A stretch of 64,000 nt of DNA from JAOXRU01 sp965247735 (GTDB lineage Bacteria > Bacteroidota > Bacteroidia > Flavobacteriales > Flavobacteriaceae). Under the pieces are notes generated by a model. The model searched no databases and was not told the DNA's origin. It worked only from the letters and a program-made list of their open reading frames with translations. The position numbers were made by a program, and so were the translations under genes. Position 1 is the first letter of the stretch, and the number at the start of each line of letters is the position of its first letter. Location: assembly GCA_965247735.1 (NCBI GenBank), contig CBDFHN010000002.1:3844001-3908000 (forward strand), written 5' to 3'. Shown one piece after another: positions 38,703 to 46,419 of the stretch.

Positions 38703-38729
38703 ATGTCTCTGTTATTTTATTGAAAATAT

Positions 38730-38766
38730 AAACCCAAATAAATGAATGTTTCAAAAATTTGGGCTT
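38730..38766 (-). terminator. Hairpin between LolA-like gene and the small ORFs
   Basis: On the minus strand AAGCCCAAAT and ATTTGGGTTT form a 10-bp stem (one G-U pair) around a 17-nt loop, followed by ATATTTT. It starts 11 bp after the LolA-like stop codon. It may be a partial terminator or a processing/stability site reducing expression of the distal genes. Confidence 0.5.
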
Positions 38767-38777
38767 ATAGTTTTTTG

Positions 38778-39551
38778 TTATCTACCAGCACGTTGCAGTG
38801 CTACTTGAGTAAAATCTTTTTCGGTAAGATTAACGTCAAAATTGTAATTGCTAAACGTTAGTGTTGTCTCCTTGTTACTTTGATGGTTTATCATTTTTAA
38901 TTGACCAGCTCTCCAAAATTTTTGCTTGTAAACAGTGTAATTAGTATATGTTAGTGTTTTTAGCAATGCATTTTTACGATCATAAAAATCTGTTTTCTCT
39001 ATTCTATAGCCTTTACTTTTGTTATAGGTAACAATACGTTTTGTATATCCAGATTTTGGATCTACAGGGTCTTGTTCTACTAGAAGAAGGTTTCCTTTTT
39101 CTTCAAGAAATTTATAGCTATACTTTTCTACTTCTTGAGATGATAAATCTTCATAAGCAAATTCGCTACCTACAAATGGACCTGATTTGTTATTGGAAGA
39201 AATTCTTTTCACCCTTTTTATAGCTGGCAAATACAACCATTGGTCGTCAGAACCTGCTTTATGTGTATAGGTTAGAGTAGCAGTACCTTTTACATCTTTT
39301 GGGGTCCTAAAAATGATAAGGGATTTGTCTCCGTCTTCAGTAAGTTCTAATGTTCTTGTGGTTAATGCTCGTTGACTTGTTTGACCATTTTTGTTTTTTA
39401 AGGTCATTTTTAGATCTACAACAGAACTTCCAAAACCTAAATCTGATTTTTCAGCTGCTTTGGCAATTTTTAATCCACGTTCTGTTGCATTTTGTGCACT
39501 AATACTAAGTGTACTTATTGCTAGGGCTATTGTTAAAATTGTTTTTTTCAT
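38778..39551 (-). CDS. Outer-membrane lipoprotein-sorting (LolA-like) protein
   Basis: This 257-residue protein has a signal peptide (MKKTILTIALAISTLSISAQ, cleavage about residue 20). The mature part has the features of the LolA-like family paired with MMPL exporters: a central F-R-T-P-K-D-V-K-G-T stretch, Q-W-L-Y-L-P-A-x-K-R-V-K-R-I, S-G-P-F-V-G-S-E-F-A-Y-E-D-L, and a C-terminal beta-rich portion. Such proteins are thought to shuttle a lipid-like cargo through the periplasm between the inner-membrane RND protein and the outer membrane. The gene follows the RND gene by 65 bp, a gap that contains a hairpin. Confidence 0.85.
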   Translation of the reverse strand: MKKTILTIALAISTLSISAQNATERGLKIAKAAEKSDLGFGSSVVDLKMTLKNKNGQTSQRALTTRTLELTEDGDKSLIIFRTPKDVKGTATLTYTHKAGSDDQWLYLPAIKRVKRISSNNKSGPFVGSEFAYEDLSSQEVEKYSYKFLEEKGNLLLVEQDPVDPKSGYTKRIVTYNKSKGYRIEKTDFYDRKNALLKTLTYTNYTVYKQKFWRAGQLKMINHQSNKETTLTFSNYNFDVNLTEKDFTQVALQRAGR

Positions 39552-39582
39552 AATTTTTTATTTTTGATGTAAGTGTTAAAAT

Positions 39583-39608
39583 ATCCCAGAAGGTATCGCT
39601 TCTGGGAT
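39583..39608 (-). terminator. Hairpin between RND exporter and LolA-like genes
   Basis: ATCCCAGAAG and CTTCTGGGAT form a perfect 10-bp stem with a 6-base loop; the transcript then reads ATTTTAAC, a poor U-tract. It begins only 8 bp after the RND stop codon and may protect or trim the mRNA or cause partial termination. Confidence 0.5.
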
Positions 39609-39616
39609 TTGATGAT

Positions 39617-41977
39617 TTATTGTATTTTTTTTAAATTTTCTTTTTGTTGATCTTCTTTTTTGCTCGTAAGAATTAATAATGATGGCAATAGGATAAAATC
39701 AATAATTAAGGCTGATAAAATAATAATAACCGTTATCCTTGCCATATAACTATTAAGAGCAAAAGATGAGGTTGACAACACTGCAAAACCAGCCAATAAT
39801 ACTATTGTTGTTGTTACCAAAGCCTTTCCTACAGTTTCAAAAGCGTATACCACGGCTTGTTGGGCATTATAACCTAGTTCTCGCCTAGCTCTTAAAAATT
39901 TGCTCATAAAGTGTACGGTATCGTCCACAATAATTCCAAGTGTCATTCCAAAAACAATTACCATTCCTGTATTGATCTGTGCTTTGTATAATGCCCATAC
40001 TCCAAAACCAACAAGTACTGGTGCTACATTTGGGATAATACTTAATAAACCAAGTTTAAAGTTTTTAAGAGCAAGCATCAATACTAATGAGATTAAAATT
40101 AATGCGATAATATTACCTTTAAACATACTATCTGCTTGCCTAAAACCAAGTTTAGAAAACATAAGTGTAGGACTTACTCCTATGGTATGCATTTCTTTTG
40201 GAGTATTTGCTTTTAACCAATCTTCACCTCTTTTTGCAAAAGCAATCATTTCGTAACTAGACACGTTTTTTATGGTAACAGTTAATCTGGTTTCTGATTT
40301 ATCTACATTAATTTGATTGTTTAGATCCAAGCCAAATGGAAGGGATAACTCATAAAGCAATAGATACTGCGCCGCTTCTTCACGGCTATCTGGTATTCTA
40401 TAATAACTTGGGTCATCACCATGCATGGACCTGTTAACACGTCTTGCGACTTCACTAAAAGCATTTACATGTATTACTTCTGGTTGTTCATTTAACCAAT
40501 CTTCAAAATTGTTAAGATTTTGTAAGTACTCAGGATTATTAATACCTCCATTTTCTCCACTACCAATAGAATATTCTACATTATAAATACCAGTTAGGTT
40601 TTTACTAATATAATCGGTGTCTGTTCTGAATTGTACAGATTCATCAAAATAATTGATAAACTCATCATTAAACCTATTTTTTGTTGCCAAAAAGGTGAAA
40701 ATTCCAATAATTATTATTGATATAATACTTAGCCTAACCGGATTTGCTGCTACGTATTTTCCAAAAACTGTATATTGGTTTTTAATGATTTTTTTCTTCT
40801 TGGTTGCTTTTACTTTTAAAGGCAATATTGCCATTAGTGCTGGTAAAGCTGTTGTAGAATATAAAAATGCCATCATCATTCCAAAAGCAGTAATATTACC
40901 TAAATCCCAGAATGGTGGTACATCACCAAAATTCATCGTTAAGAAACCAATAACGGTTGTAAGGCTGGTGATAAAAACAGGCATAAAATTAAGACGCATT
41001 GCCTCAATAAGGGCATCTTTTTTAGAATAGCCTTCATTCCTCATTTTCTGCAACATGGTAATCAGAATATGAATACTATCGGCCACAGCCAAGGTCAAAA
41101 TCATAGTGGGGAATACGGAAGATGGAGGCGTAAGTTTTATACCCATAAGTCCAACAAAACCAATAGCACTAAAAATAGAAAAGAGTACCACAACTAATGT
41201 CGTTAACGTACTAAAGAAACTTCGTGTAAGAATAAAAGTGGTAATAATTACAATTATAAGCATAATCATGGTTAGCATTAAATCTCGCATAGAAGATTCA
41301 AAAAACGCGGTGTTTAACGGAACTAAACCTGATGAATGTACTTCAAAATTTGGATTTTCTGCTTTAAAATCACTTACCATTTTACGAACAAAAGCAGTAA
41401 CTTCTGGGATCTCTTTGGCACTATCTTTACCTGGTAATCTTACCGTAATATTTATTGCAGTAACACTACCTTCTTCATTAAGTATTCTATTAACTAATAA
41501 AGGTTCTTTTAATGCCTTTCTTTTAATAGCTGCAATTTCTGCCTCTGTTTTAAATTCAGATTCATAAGACAAATCATCTACATATAAGTCATCACCTTCA
41601 GCACTGGTATATTGAAAATTTGTGATAGCATCTACTCTAGATGAAAAAGGAGTGTTCCATGCTTTAGCAGTTAGATTTTCAATAGCGGTTAAATTGTCCT
41701 TAGTAAAAATATTTTTATTGGAAGGAGATAATACTAAGATGACATTATCATCTTTGGTGTATTTATCCTGTAAGGCATCAAAAGCTTCTAACTCGGGGTT
41801 GGCTTTGCTAAAGAATACATGGTAATCTCCATCAAATTCCATATTTCCTTGTGATGCTAATCCCATTGCCAAAATTGTGGTTAGGATAAAAACAGGCCAT
41901 TTAAATTTAATGACAAATTTTGCCCAGTTTTTAGCGAAGGCATTTGAAAAATTTTTTACTTTTTTTATTGCATTCAT
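39617..41977 (-). CDS. MMPL/RND-superfamily exporter
   Basis: A 786-residue inner-membrane protein with the RND duplication: TM1 near residues 22-42, a periplasmic domain, a five-TM block with A-D-S-I-H-I, then a second half with TM near 405, a second periplasmic domain, and another block with G-I-I-V-D-D-T-V-H-F, the usual Asp-containing proton-relay helix. Length and layout fit the MMPL family (HpnN/YdfJ type) rather than the ~1000-residue AcrB type. It is followed by LolA-like and barrel-protein genes, which together suggest transport of a hydrophobic molecule to the outer membrane. It is probably repressed by the adjacent TetR protein, because three operator-like copies lie between the two genes. 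Confidence 0.9.
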   Translation of the reverse strand: MNAIKKVKNFSNAFAKNWAKFVIKFKWPVFILTTILAMGLASQGNMEFDGDYHVFFSKANPELEAFDALQDKYTKDDNVILVLSPSNKNIFTKDNLTAIENLTAKAWNTPFSSRVDAITNFQYTSAEGDDLYVDDLSYESEFKTEAEIAAIKRKALKEPLLVNRILNEEGSVTAINITVRLPGKDSAKEIPEVTAFVRKMVSDFKAENPNFEVHSSGLVPLNTAFFESSMRDLMLTMIMLIIVIITTFILTRSFFSTLTTLVVVLFSIFSAIGFVGLMGIKLTPPSSVFPTMILTLAVADSIHILITMLQKMRNEGYSKKDALIEAMRLNFMPVFITSLTTVIGFLTMNFGDVPPFWDLGNITAFGMMMAFLYSTTALPALMAILPLKVKATKKKKIIKNQYTVFGKYVAANPVRLSIISIIIIGIFTFLATKNRFNDEFINYFDESVQFRTDTDYISKNLTGIYNVEYSIGSGENGGINNPEYLQNLNNFEDWLNEQPEVIHVNAFSEVARRVNRSMHGDDPSYYRIPDSREEAAQYLLLYELSLPFGLDLNNQINVDKSETRLTVTIKNVSSYEMIAFAKRGEDWLKANTPKEMHTIGVSPTLMFSKLGFRQADSMFKGNIIALILISLVLMLALKNFKLGLLSIIPNVAPVLVGFGVWALYKAQINTGMVIVFGMTLGIIVDDTVHFMSKFLRARRELGYNAQQAVVYAFETVGKALVTTTIVLLAGFAVLSTSSFALNSYMARITVIIILSALIIDFILLPSLLILTSKKEDQQKENLKKIQ

Positions 41978-41993
41978 GATATTGATTTTAAGT

Positions 41994-42007
41994 TGACCAG
42001 TCAGTTA
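41994..42007. promoter_or_regulatory. TetR operator-like site 1
   Basis: TGACCAGTCAGTTA, 17 bp upstream of the RND start codon. It shares TGACC-x-x-TC with three other sites around tetR. Confidence 0.65.
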
Positions 42008-42116
42008 GTTGTTTGGCTGATCTTTTTTATGATGATTATTGGATTATTAATAGTTGTTACTTTTATGACGAACTAGAATGATAAAAAGGGACAATTTTTT
42101 TGAATTTTTTATAAAT

Positions 42117-42130
42117 TGACCAGTCGATTA
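42117..42130. promoter_or_regulatory. TetR operator-like site 2
   Basis: TGACCAGTCGATTA, in the middle of the tetR-RND intergenic region. It matches site 3 at 12 of 14 positions, and the similarity continues rightward into GTTG as at site 1. Confidence 0.65.
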
Positions 42131-42190
42131 GTTGTTTTGATGTGTAGTGTTCTTCTTTTATTTATGTATTAAAATGTTATAGTTAAAATT

Positions 42191-42204
42191 TGACCAGTCG
42201 TCTA
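42191..42204. promoter_or_regulatory. TetR operator-like site 3
   Basis: TGACCAGTCGTCTA, 17 bp past the tetR stop codon. It differs from site 4 at one base. The ends TGACC and GTCTA are imperfect inverted repeats, as usual for TetR-family operators. Confidence 0.65.
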
Positions 42205-42221
42205 TTTTTTATTAAAAAAAA

Positions 42222-42818
42222 TTAATTAAACAGAATATACTTAGTGATTTTGATATTATTATCAATTGAATAGGAATCTTGTCGTTCTTTCATAGAGATC
42301 ATTGCCCCTTTTCCTGCATCTTCAATAAATGCTATTATATCCGGAATATTTATTTTAGCAGAGATGTCTCCATCTTGTTGCGCCTCAAGCGCCACATCAA
42401 CTATGTGTTGCATCACCATATTACCTTTATTTAAGACTTTAGTTCTTATGGCTTCACTATGCTCAGACATTTCATTACTTAAGTTACAACCCAAACAACC
42501 CATTTTGCACTTGAGTTGTTCTTTTAGTACATCAATTCTAAACTGATAAAACTTTAGAAGACGTTCTTTAGCAGAAATACCAACTTCTTTTAAAACATCA
42601 AGTGAAGATGCAAAGTGAAGATTAAAGTACCGATCTATTGCCTGTACAGCAAAGTCTTCCTTACTTTTGAAATAAAAATAGAAAGAGCCTTTTGGTACAT
42701 CTGCAGCTTTTACAATATCATTTACACTAGTAGAATTATACCCTTTTGCCCACAAAATCTCCATTCCTTTGTCTAAAAGGAAATCCGCTTTTGCTTCATG
42801 TTTAAGAGTTTTTACCAT
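42222..42818 (-). CDS. TetR/AcrR family transcriptional regulator
   Basis: A 198-residue protein with a typical TetR HTH at residues about 10-58 (D-x-G-M-E-I-L-W-A-K-G-Y-N-S-T-S-V-N-D-I-V-K-A, then G-S-F-Y-F-Y-F-K-S-K-E-D-F). The C-terminal ligand domain contains C-K-M-G-C-L-G-C, a Cys-rich stretch at about residues 103-110 seen in a subset of TetR proteins, which might sense oxidants or metals (a guess). The gene has a well-formed promoter whose spacer contains an operator copy, pointing to autorepression. It lies upstream of the RND operon in the same direction and probably controls it. Confidence 0.92.
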   Translation of the reverse strand: MVKTLKHEAKADFLLDKGMEILWAKGYNSTSVNDIVKAADVPKGSFYFYFKSKEDFAVQAIDRYFNLHFASSLDVLKEVGISAKERLLKFYQFRIDVLKEQLKCKMGCLGCNLSNEMSEHSEAIRTKVLNKGNMVMQHIVDVALEAQQDGDISAKINIPDIIAFIEDAGKGAMISMKERQDSYSIDNNIKITKYILFN

Positions 42819-42840
42819 AATGTTTTTACTAATGTGGGTA

Positions 42841-42872
42841 CAAATGTATGACCACTCGTCTAGTAAACCAAA
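42841..42872 (-). promoter_or_regulatory. tetR promoter with embedded operator (site 4)
   Basis: On the minus strand TTTG (42872-42869), a 20-nt spacer, and TACATTTG (42848-42841) match the Bacteroidota -33/-7 promoter. The spacer holds TGACCACTCGTCTA (42849-42862), the fourth operator-like copy, directly abutting the -7 box. A bound repressor would block RNA polymerase. The tetR ATG is about 22 bp downstream of the -7 box. Confidence 0.75.
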
Positions 42873-43037
42873 TGTTTTAAGAAATAATTATGTTTTTTCA
42901 AAAAAGAGATCACATAGAAATTTGCAATACTGTAAGTCTTTTGTAGTGAAATAAGAGAATTCCCTTAGCGCTAACTCATCTTTTAAGTGTAAATTTACTT
43001 GAAAAATAACAGCCTCAAAATTAAAGTGAATTGCAAT

Positions 43038-43610
43038 ATGAATACCAATTTAAGTACTTATATAAAACGATATATTGATATTTCGGAAGCCGAACTTGAG
43101 TTGTTTCAAGCGCATGTAACGGCTGAAAAAATTAAAAAAAAGGAATTTTTACTTAAAGAAGGAGAACTATGTAAATCCAGATATTTTATAAGCAAAGGTT
43201 GCTTGCGTCTTTATTATATAGATCATAAGGGAAATGAACAAATTATACACTTTGCAATTGATAATTGGTGGATTACAGATTATGAAAGTTTAATAAATAA
43301 AATTCCATCCAAACTGTATATACAAGCAACTGAAGATACAGAACTATTAGTGCTGTCAGAGCGTAATTTTGAGGAACTATGTGCTAAACTTCCAAAAACA
43401 GAACGTTTTTTTAGAACAATTTTGGAAAAAACATATATTGCTTTTCAGAAGAGGATGGAATATATGTATAGCTTCTCTGGTGAGGAACTGTTTGAACATT
43501 TTGTATCATCCAATCCTGAATTTGTGCAACGTGTACCACAATATATGATTGCCTCTTATTTAGGAATGACACCAGAGTTTGTGAGTAAAATAAAGGCAAG
43601 TAAAAAATAA
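43038..43610 (+). CDS. Crp/Fnr-family transcriptional regulator
   Basis: I chose the ATG at 43038 (MNTNLSTYIKRYIDIS) over an in-frame upstream start because family members begin at this point; the product is 190 residues. It has an N-terminal cyclic-nucleotide-binding-like beta-roll (K-K-x-E-F-L-L-K-E-G-E, F-I-S-K-G-C-L-R-L-Y-Y-I-D) and a short C-terminal HTH (Q-Y-M-I-A-S-Y-L-G-M-T-P-E-F-V-S-K-I). This is the compact Bacteroidota type, without the residues that bind cAMP in E. coli Crp. It stands divergent to tetR and 66 bp before the DJ-1/PfpI lipoprotein gene, which it may regulate. Confidence 0.88.
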   Translation: MNTNLSTYIKRYIDISEAELELFQAHVTAEKIKKKEFLLKEGELCKSRYFISKGCLRLYYIDHKGNEQIIHFAIDNWWITDYESLINKIPSKLYIQATEDTELLVLSERNFEELCAKLPKTERFFRTILEKTYIAFQKRMEYMYSFSGEELFEHFVSSNPEFVQRVPQYMIASYLGMTPEFVSKIKASKK

Positions 43611-43654
43611 ATCATTTATTAATCTTGATTAACTTTTATTGTCTGTCTAGATGC

Positions 43655-43662
43655 TAATTTTG
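43655..43662 (+). promoter_or_regulatory. Candidate -7 element for the DJ-1/PfpI lipoprotein gene
   Basis: TAATTTTG matches TAnnTTTG and lies 15 bp before the first possible ATG. No TTG is at the ideal -33 distance, so confidence is moderate. Confidence 0.4.
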
Positions 43663-43676
43663 TATTTTAAAAAGAA

Positions 43677-44435
43677 ATGAATATGAAAAAGTTACTATTA
43701 TGTTGTGTTGCTGGTCTTACAATGATGAGCTGTGCACTTGAGGAAAAAAAGAATAAAGAAGTTGCTGTGAAAACCGTTAAAAAGGAAGAAATAGCAATAA
43801 AAGAAACACCTAGAAAAAAGATAGCGAGTAATTTACCAACAATTGGTATTCTAATATTTGAAGGTGTAATTATTAATGAGGTAGTAGCACCGTTGGATGT
43901 GTTTTCTAATACTGATGCTAATCATAAAGCACTTTTTAATGTAATTACTATTGCAAAAGAAGATAAAACTTATACTAGTGCTCACGGACTTAAAATTAAA
44001 CCAGATTATGTAATTGGTGAAACTCCAAAATTAGAAGTTTTAGTAGTACCTAGTTCTTATAATACAGAAGATCAAACATCAGATAAGGATTTGGTAAACT
44101 TTGTTGTAGAACAAAATAAAACGGTAAAATATATGGCGAGCCACTGTGCAGGAGCATTTTTAATTGGAGAAACAGGTATTGCAAATGATAAAGAATTGGT
44201 GACTTACTTTGGAGGTGGGAAATCTTTAAAAGAAGCTTATCCAGAGTTAAAAGTTGCTGATGATAGTGCATTAACTGTTGTGCAAGACGGTAAGTTTATT
44301 TCGTCTAATGGAAGCATGGTAAGTTATACAGCATCTTTTGATTTGTTAGAAAAAATGACAAGCAAAGCACATCGTAAGTTTACAGAGGAGGCTATTTTGT
44401 TTAATCGATTACAAGAAGGTTGGGATAAGAAATAG
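43677..44435 (+). CDS. DJ-1/PfpI (GATase1-like) family lipoprotein
   Basis: A 252-residue protein with a lipoprotein signal (hydrophobic core, then L-T-M-M-S-C with the lipid-accepting Cys at residue 19), a Lys/Glu-rich linker to about residue 50, and a DJ-1/PfpI fold. It begins with I-G-I-L-I-F-E-G-V and carries the nucleophile elbow A-S-H-C-A-G-A-F (Cys at residue 157). The early D-V-F region matches transcription-factor-associated amidase-like members rather than proteases. A second ATG two codons in is an alternative start and lies better with the candidate promoter. Membrane anchoring of a GATase1-like domain suggests a periplasmic or surface hydrolase or stress protein; the substrate is unknown. 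The preceding Crp-like gene is a candidate regulator. Confidence 0.85.
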   Translation: MNMKKLLLCCVAGLTMMSCALEEKKNKEVAVKTVKKEEIAIKETPRKKIASNLPTIGILIFEGVIINEVVAPLDVFSNTDANHKALFNVITIAKEDKTYTSAHGLKIKPDYVIGETPKLEVLVVPSSYNTEDQTSDKDLVNFVVEQNKTVKYMASHCAGAFLIGETGIANDKELVTYFGGGKSLKEAYPELKVADDSALTVVQDGKFISSNGSMVSYTASFDLLEKMTSKAHRKFTEEAILFNRLQEGWDKK

Positions 44436-44465
44436 TTTTACAATTACTTTTATGTTGTCAATTTA

Positions 44466-44495
44466 AAAGCCTCATTTTTATTAAAAATGAGGCTT
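44466..44495 (+). terminator. Terminator after the DJ-1/PfpI lipoprotein gene
   Basis: AAAGCCTCATTTTTA and TAAAAATGAGGCTTT form a nearly perfect long stem with a very short loop, about 30 bp after the stop codon. The T-tract is short but the stem is strong. Confidence 0.7.
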
Positions 44496-44651
44496 TCTGG
44501 TATTATATAAATAGTAAAATATTATTTTTAGTATTATGTTACATTAATGGTAACTTTATTATAGTTTGCGAATATTTTTTAGTGATTTTTATATTCTTTA
44601 TAAAAATATTTGTTTTAGTTCGTTAAATTTACTCATTTCTAATTGATATTT

Positions 44652-45296
44652 ATGAATAAAAGTTATTTCCTAACTATGATCCAAAGTCTTAGAGAGGACG
44701 AAGAGGTTTTACTTTACAATAATATACTAAAAATAGAGGAAGATGAGGCAAGTAAGGTTGTTGAGTTTTTAGAGCTCGAGTATGCTACTGAAGTATTAAA
44801 TTACCCATATAAAACTATTGAATTTGATAGTGAAGCGGCGTTATGGGCTGCAAAAACGGTGTACGTTGCAGCACAGTTAATTTTGTATAGAGAAAACAAA
44901 GAAATAGATTTGGAGATTTTATTACCTAAATATAAATTGGAACTTACAGCTTCGGCAATTGTATCTTCAGATTTATGTTTACGTTTTTTACCCGATATGA
45001 TAGTTCAACTAAGAATGATTGATCCGGAAGATCTATTAATAGAGGTGTTGGATAATATATTATTGCAATGTCATTATTCAGGGATTTCTTACGAGTTAGA
45101 AGTGGAAAAGTTAAATTTTACAGCTATTGAAGCTAATAAGTGTTTGCATCAGTTATATGCAAATCGTATTGCTAACTATAGAAAATTACGCTTAGCAGAA
45201 CATCCTGTTTTTAATGAATTAATTAGTGCTAATTTAGGAATATATGGAAATGAGTTATGGAATAACTTTAAGAAAAATACAGAAGTAAATGGATAG
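44652..45296 (+). CDS. First gene of the MoxR-vWA-propeller operon, unassigned (214 aa)
   Basis: The ATG at 44652 is preferred to an upstream TTG in frame. The predicted 214-residue protein is acidic, mainly helical and has no signal peptide or membrane segment. It shows a W-A-A-K-T-V-Y-V-A-A-Q-L-I-L segment near residues 65-80 and no catalytic motif I can name. Its stop overlaps the start of the MoxR gene by 8 bp, so the two are translationally linked. In known MoxR-vWA-beta-propeller ternary systems, small conserved proteins called bpX families occupy this place. I think it is one of them but cannot say which. Confidence 0.7.
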   Translation: MNKSYFLTMIQSLREDEEVLLYNNILKIEEDEASKVVEFLELEYATEVLNYPYKTIEFDSEAALWAAKTVYVAAQLILYRENKEIDLEILLPKYKLELTASAIVSSDLCLRFLPDMIVQLRMIDPEDLLIEVLDNILLQCHYSGISYELEVEKLNFTAIEANKCLHQLYANRIANYRKLRLAEHPVFNELISANLGIYGNELWNNFKKNTEVNG

Positions 45297-46419
45297 TGTT
45301 AATAAACTAAATACAGTACTAAATTTTGTAAAGAATTCTTTTGTCGGTAAAGATGAAATTGTAGACTTGCTAGGAATAAGTTTAGTGGCAAGAGAAAATG
45401 CTTTTTTACTAGGCCCTCCAGGAACTGCAAAGAGTGCAATTATTCGCCTACTTTCTAATTGTATTGAAGGAGGGAATAATTTCGAATATTTGCTAACGCG
45501 CTTTACAGAACCAAATGAGATTTTTGGACCTTTTGATATCAGAAAACTAAAAGAAGGTGAATTGGTAACTAATACTGAAGGTATGATGCCAGAGGCGTCG
45601 ATGATTTTTTTGGATGAAATTTTTAATGCCAACAGTGCTATACTTAATAGCTTGCTAATGGCGCTAAATGAAAAGATTTTTAGGAGAGGTAAAGAAACTA
45701 AAAAAATACCAGCACTTATGTTTGTAGGTGCCAGTAATATAATGCCAGAAGATGAGGCTTTAAATGCATTGTTAGATCGGTTTTTAATCAGAGTTAGATG
45801 TGATTATGTAGATACAGATTTGTTAGAAGAAGTATTATTGGCAGGATGGAAATTAGAGAATAATAAGTCAGTCGAAAAGCCTAGTGTAACTCCTGATGAT
45901 ATTATTAGTCTACAAAAACAAAGTAAAAAAGTGGATCTATCACCTATAAGAAAACAATATGTAGATCTTATTCATAATCTTAGAAATACGGGAGTAAATG
46001 TGTCTGATCGTAGGGCTGTTAAAGTTCAGAATTTGATTGCTGCTAGTGCAATGATGTGCGAAAGAAAAGTAGCAAATGTATCTGACTTATGGGTGTTAAA
46101 GTATATTTGGGATACAGAAGAACAAATAGAAATACTTGCAGGCATTATCGATTCAATTATGGAAAAAGAAGAATCTCCATTACCACATCCACAAGCCATT
46201 TTTAATAAAACACCAAATGCGGAAGACCTGATAAAAGAAGTTGAATTGTTAACAGGTAAATGGGAGGAGGAAGGTCTGTCTTTTGAAGAAAAAAATGTAA
46301 TAAAAGACAAATTAAGATATGTTCAAAACCGTAGTAATTGGATTAAAAATAATGGGCATAAAAAACACATTCAGGCAGAAATTGAAACATTATGGCAGAA
46401 GATATTGCAAACCCTATAG
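45289..46419 (+). CDS. MoxR-family AAA+ ATPase, RavA-like
   Basis: A 376-residue cytosolic AAA+ protein. Walker A is G-P-P-G-T-A-K-S (residues 42-49), Walker B M-I-F-L-D-E (105-110), sensor 1 lies in F-V-G-A-S-N (145-150) and a likely Arg finger in L-L-D-R-F (161-165). The stretch T-R-F-T-E-P-N-E-I-F-G-P before Walker B and S-D-R-R near residue 240 are typical of the RavA branch of MoxR ATPases, which work with vWA-domain partners (RavA-ViaA in E. coli). Here the partner is probably the 47144-49672 product. It overlaps the previous gene by 8 bp and the next by 28 bp. Confidence 0.93.
   Translation: MDSVNKLNTVLNFVKNSFVGKDEIVDLLGISLVARENAFLLGPPGTAKSAIIRLLSNCIEGGNNFEYLLTRFTEPNEIFGPFDIRKLKEGELVTNTEGMMPEASMIFLDEIFNANSAILNSLLMALNEKIFRRGKETKKIPALMFVGASNIMPEDEALNALLDRFLIRVRCDYVDTDLLEEVLLAGWKLENNKSVEKPSVTPDDIISLQKQSKKVDLSPIRKQYVDLIHNLRNTGVNVSDRRAVKVQNLIAASAMMCERKVANVSDLWVLKYIWDTEEQIEILAGIIDSIMEKEESPLPHPQAIFNKTPNAEDLIKEVELLTGKWEEEGLSFEEKNVIKDKLRYVQNRSNWIKNNGHKKHIQAEIETLWQKILQTL

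Larger units (their letters stand above)
38521..38721 (-). repeat. 90-bp tandem duplication, about 2.2 copies
   Basis: Bases 38521-38610 and 38611-38700 are direct repeats with period exactly 90, differing in only a few places (mainly at the junction with the downstream start codon and one base near 38600/38690). A third partial copy of 21 bases follows at 38701-38721. The period is a multiple of three, and each full copy encodes one complete 26-codon ORF. Confidence 0.95.

Noticed and set aside
38521..38721. The 90-bp repeat as an insertion-sequence footprint or attachment site.
   Set aside because: It lacks inverted ends, transposase or flanking target duplications; a simple tandem duplication explains it.
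42999..43037. Longer N-terminus for the Crp/Fnr-like regulator.
   Set aside because: The extra 13 residues are not like family N-termini, and the ATG at 43038 gives the usual length.
44560..44640. TATAGTTTG and ATATTTG strings as promoter of the ternary operon.
   Set aside because: Neither matches TAnnTTTG with correct spacing or has a -33 TTG, so the promoter stays unassigned.
45289..46419. MoxR ATPase as part of a methanol dehydrogenase or gas-vesicle (GvpN) cluster.
   Set aside because: No dehydrogenase or gvp genes are near; the RavA-like signature with vWA, propeller and TPR-type neighbours fits the ternary systems better.
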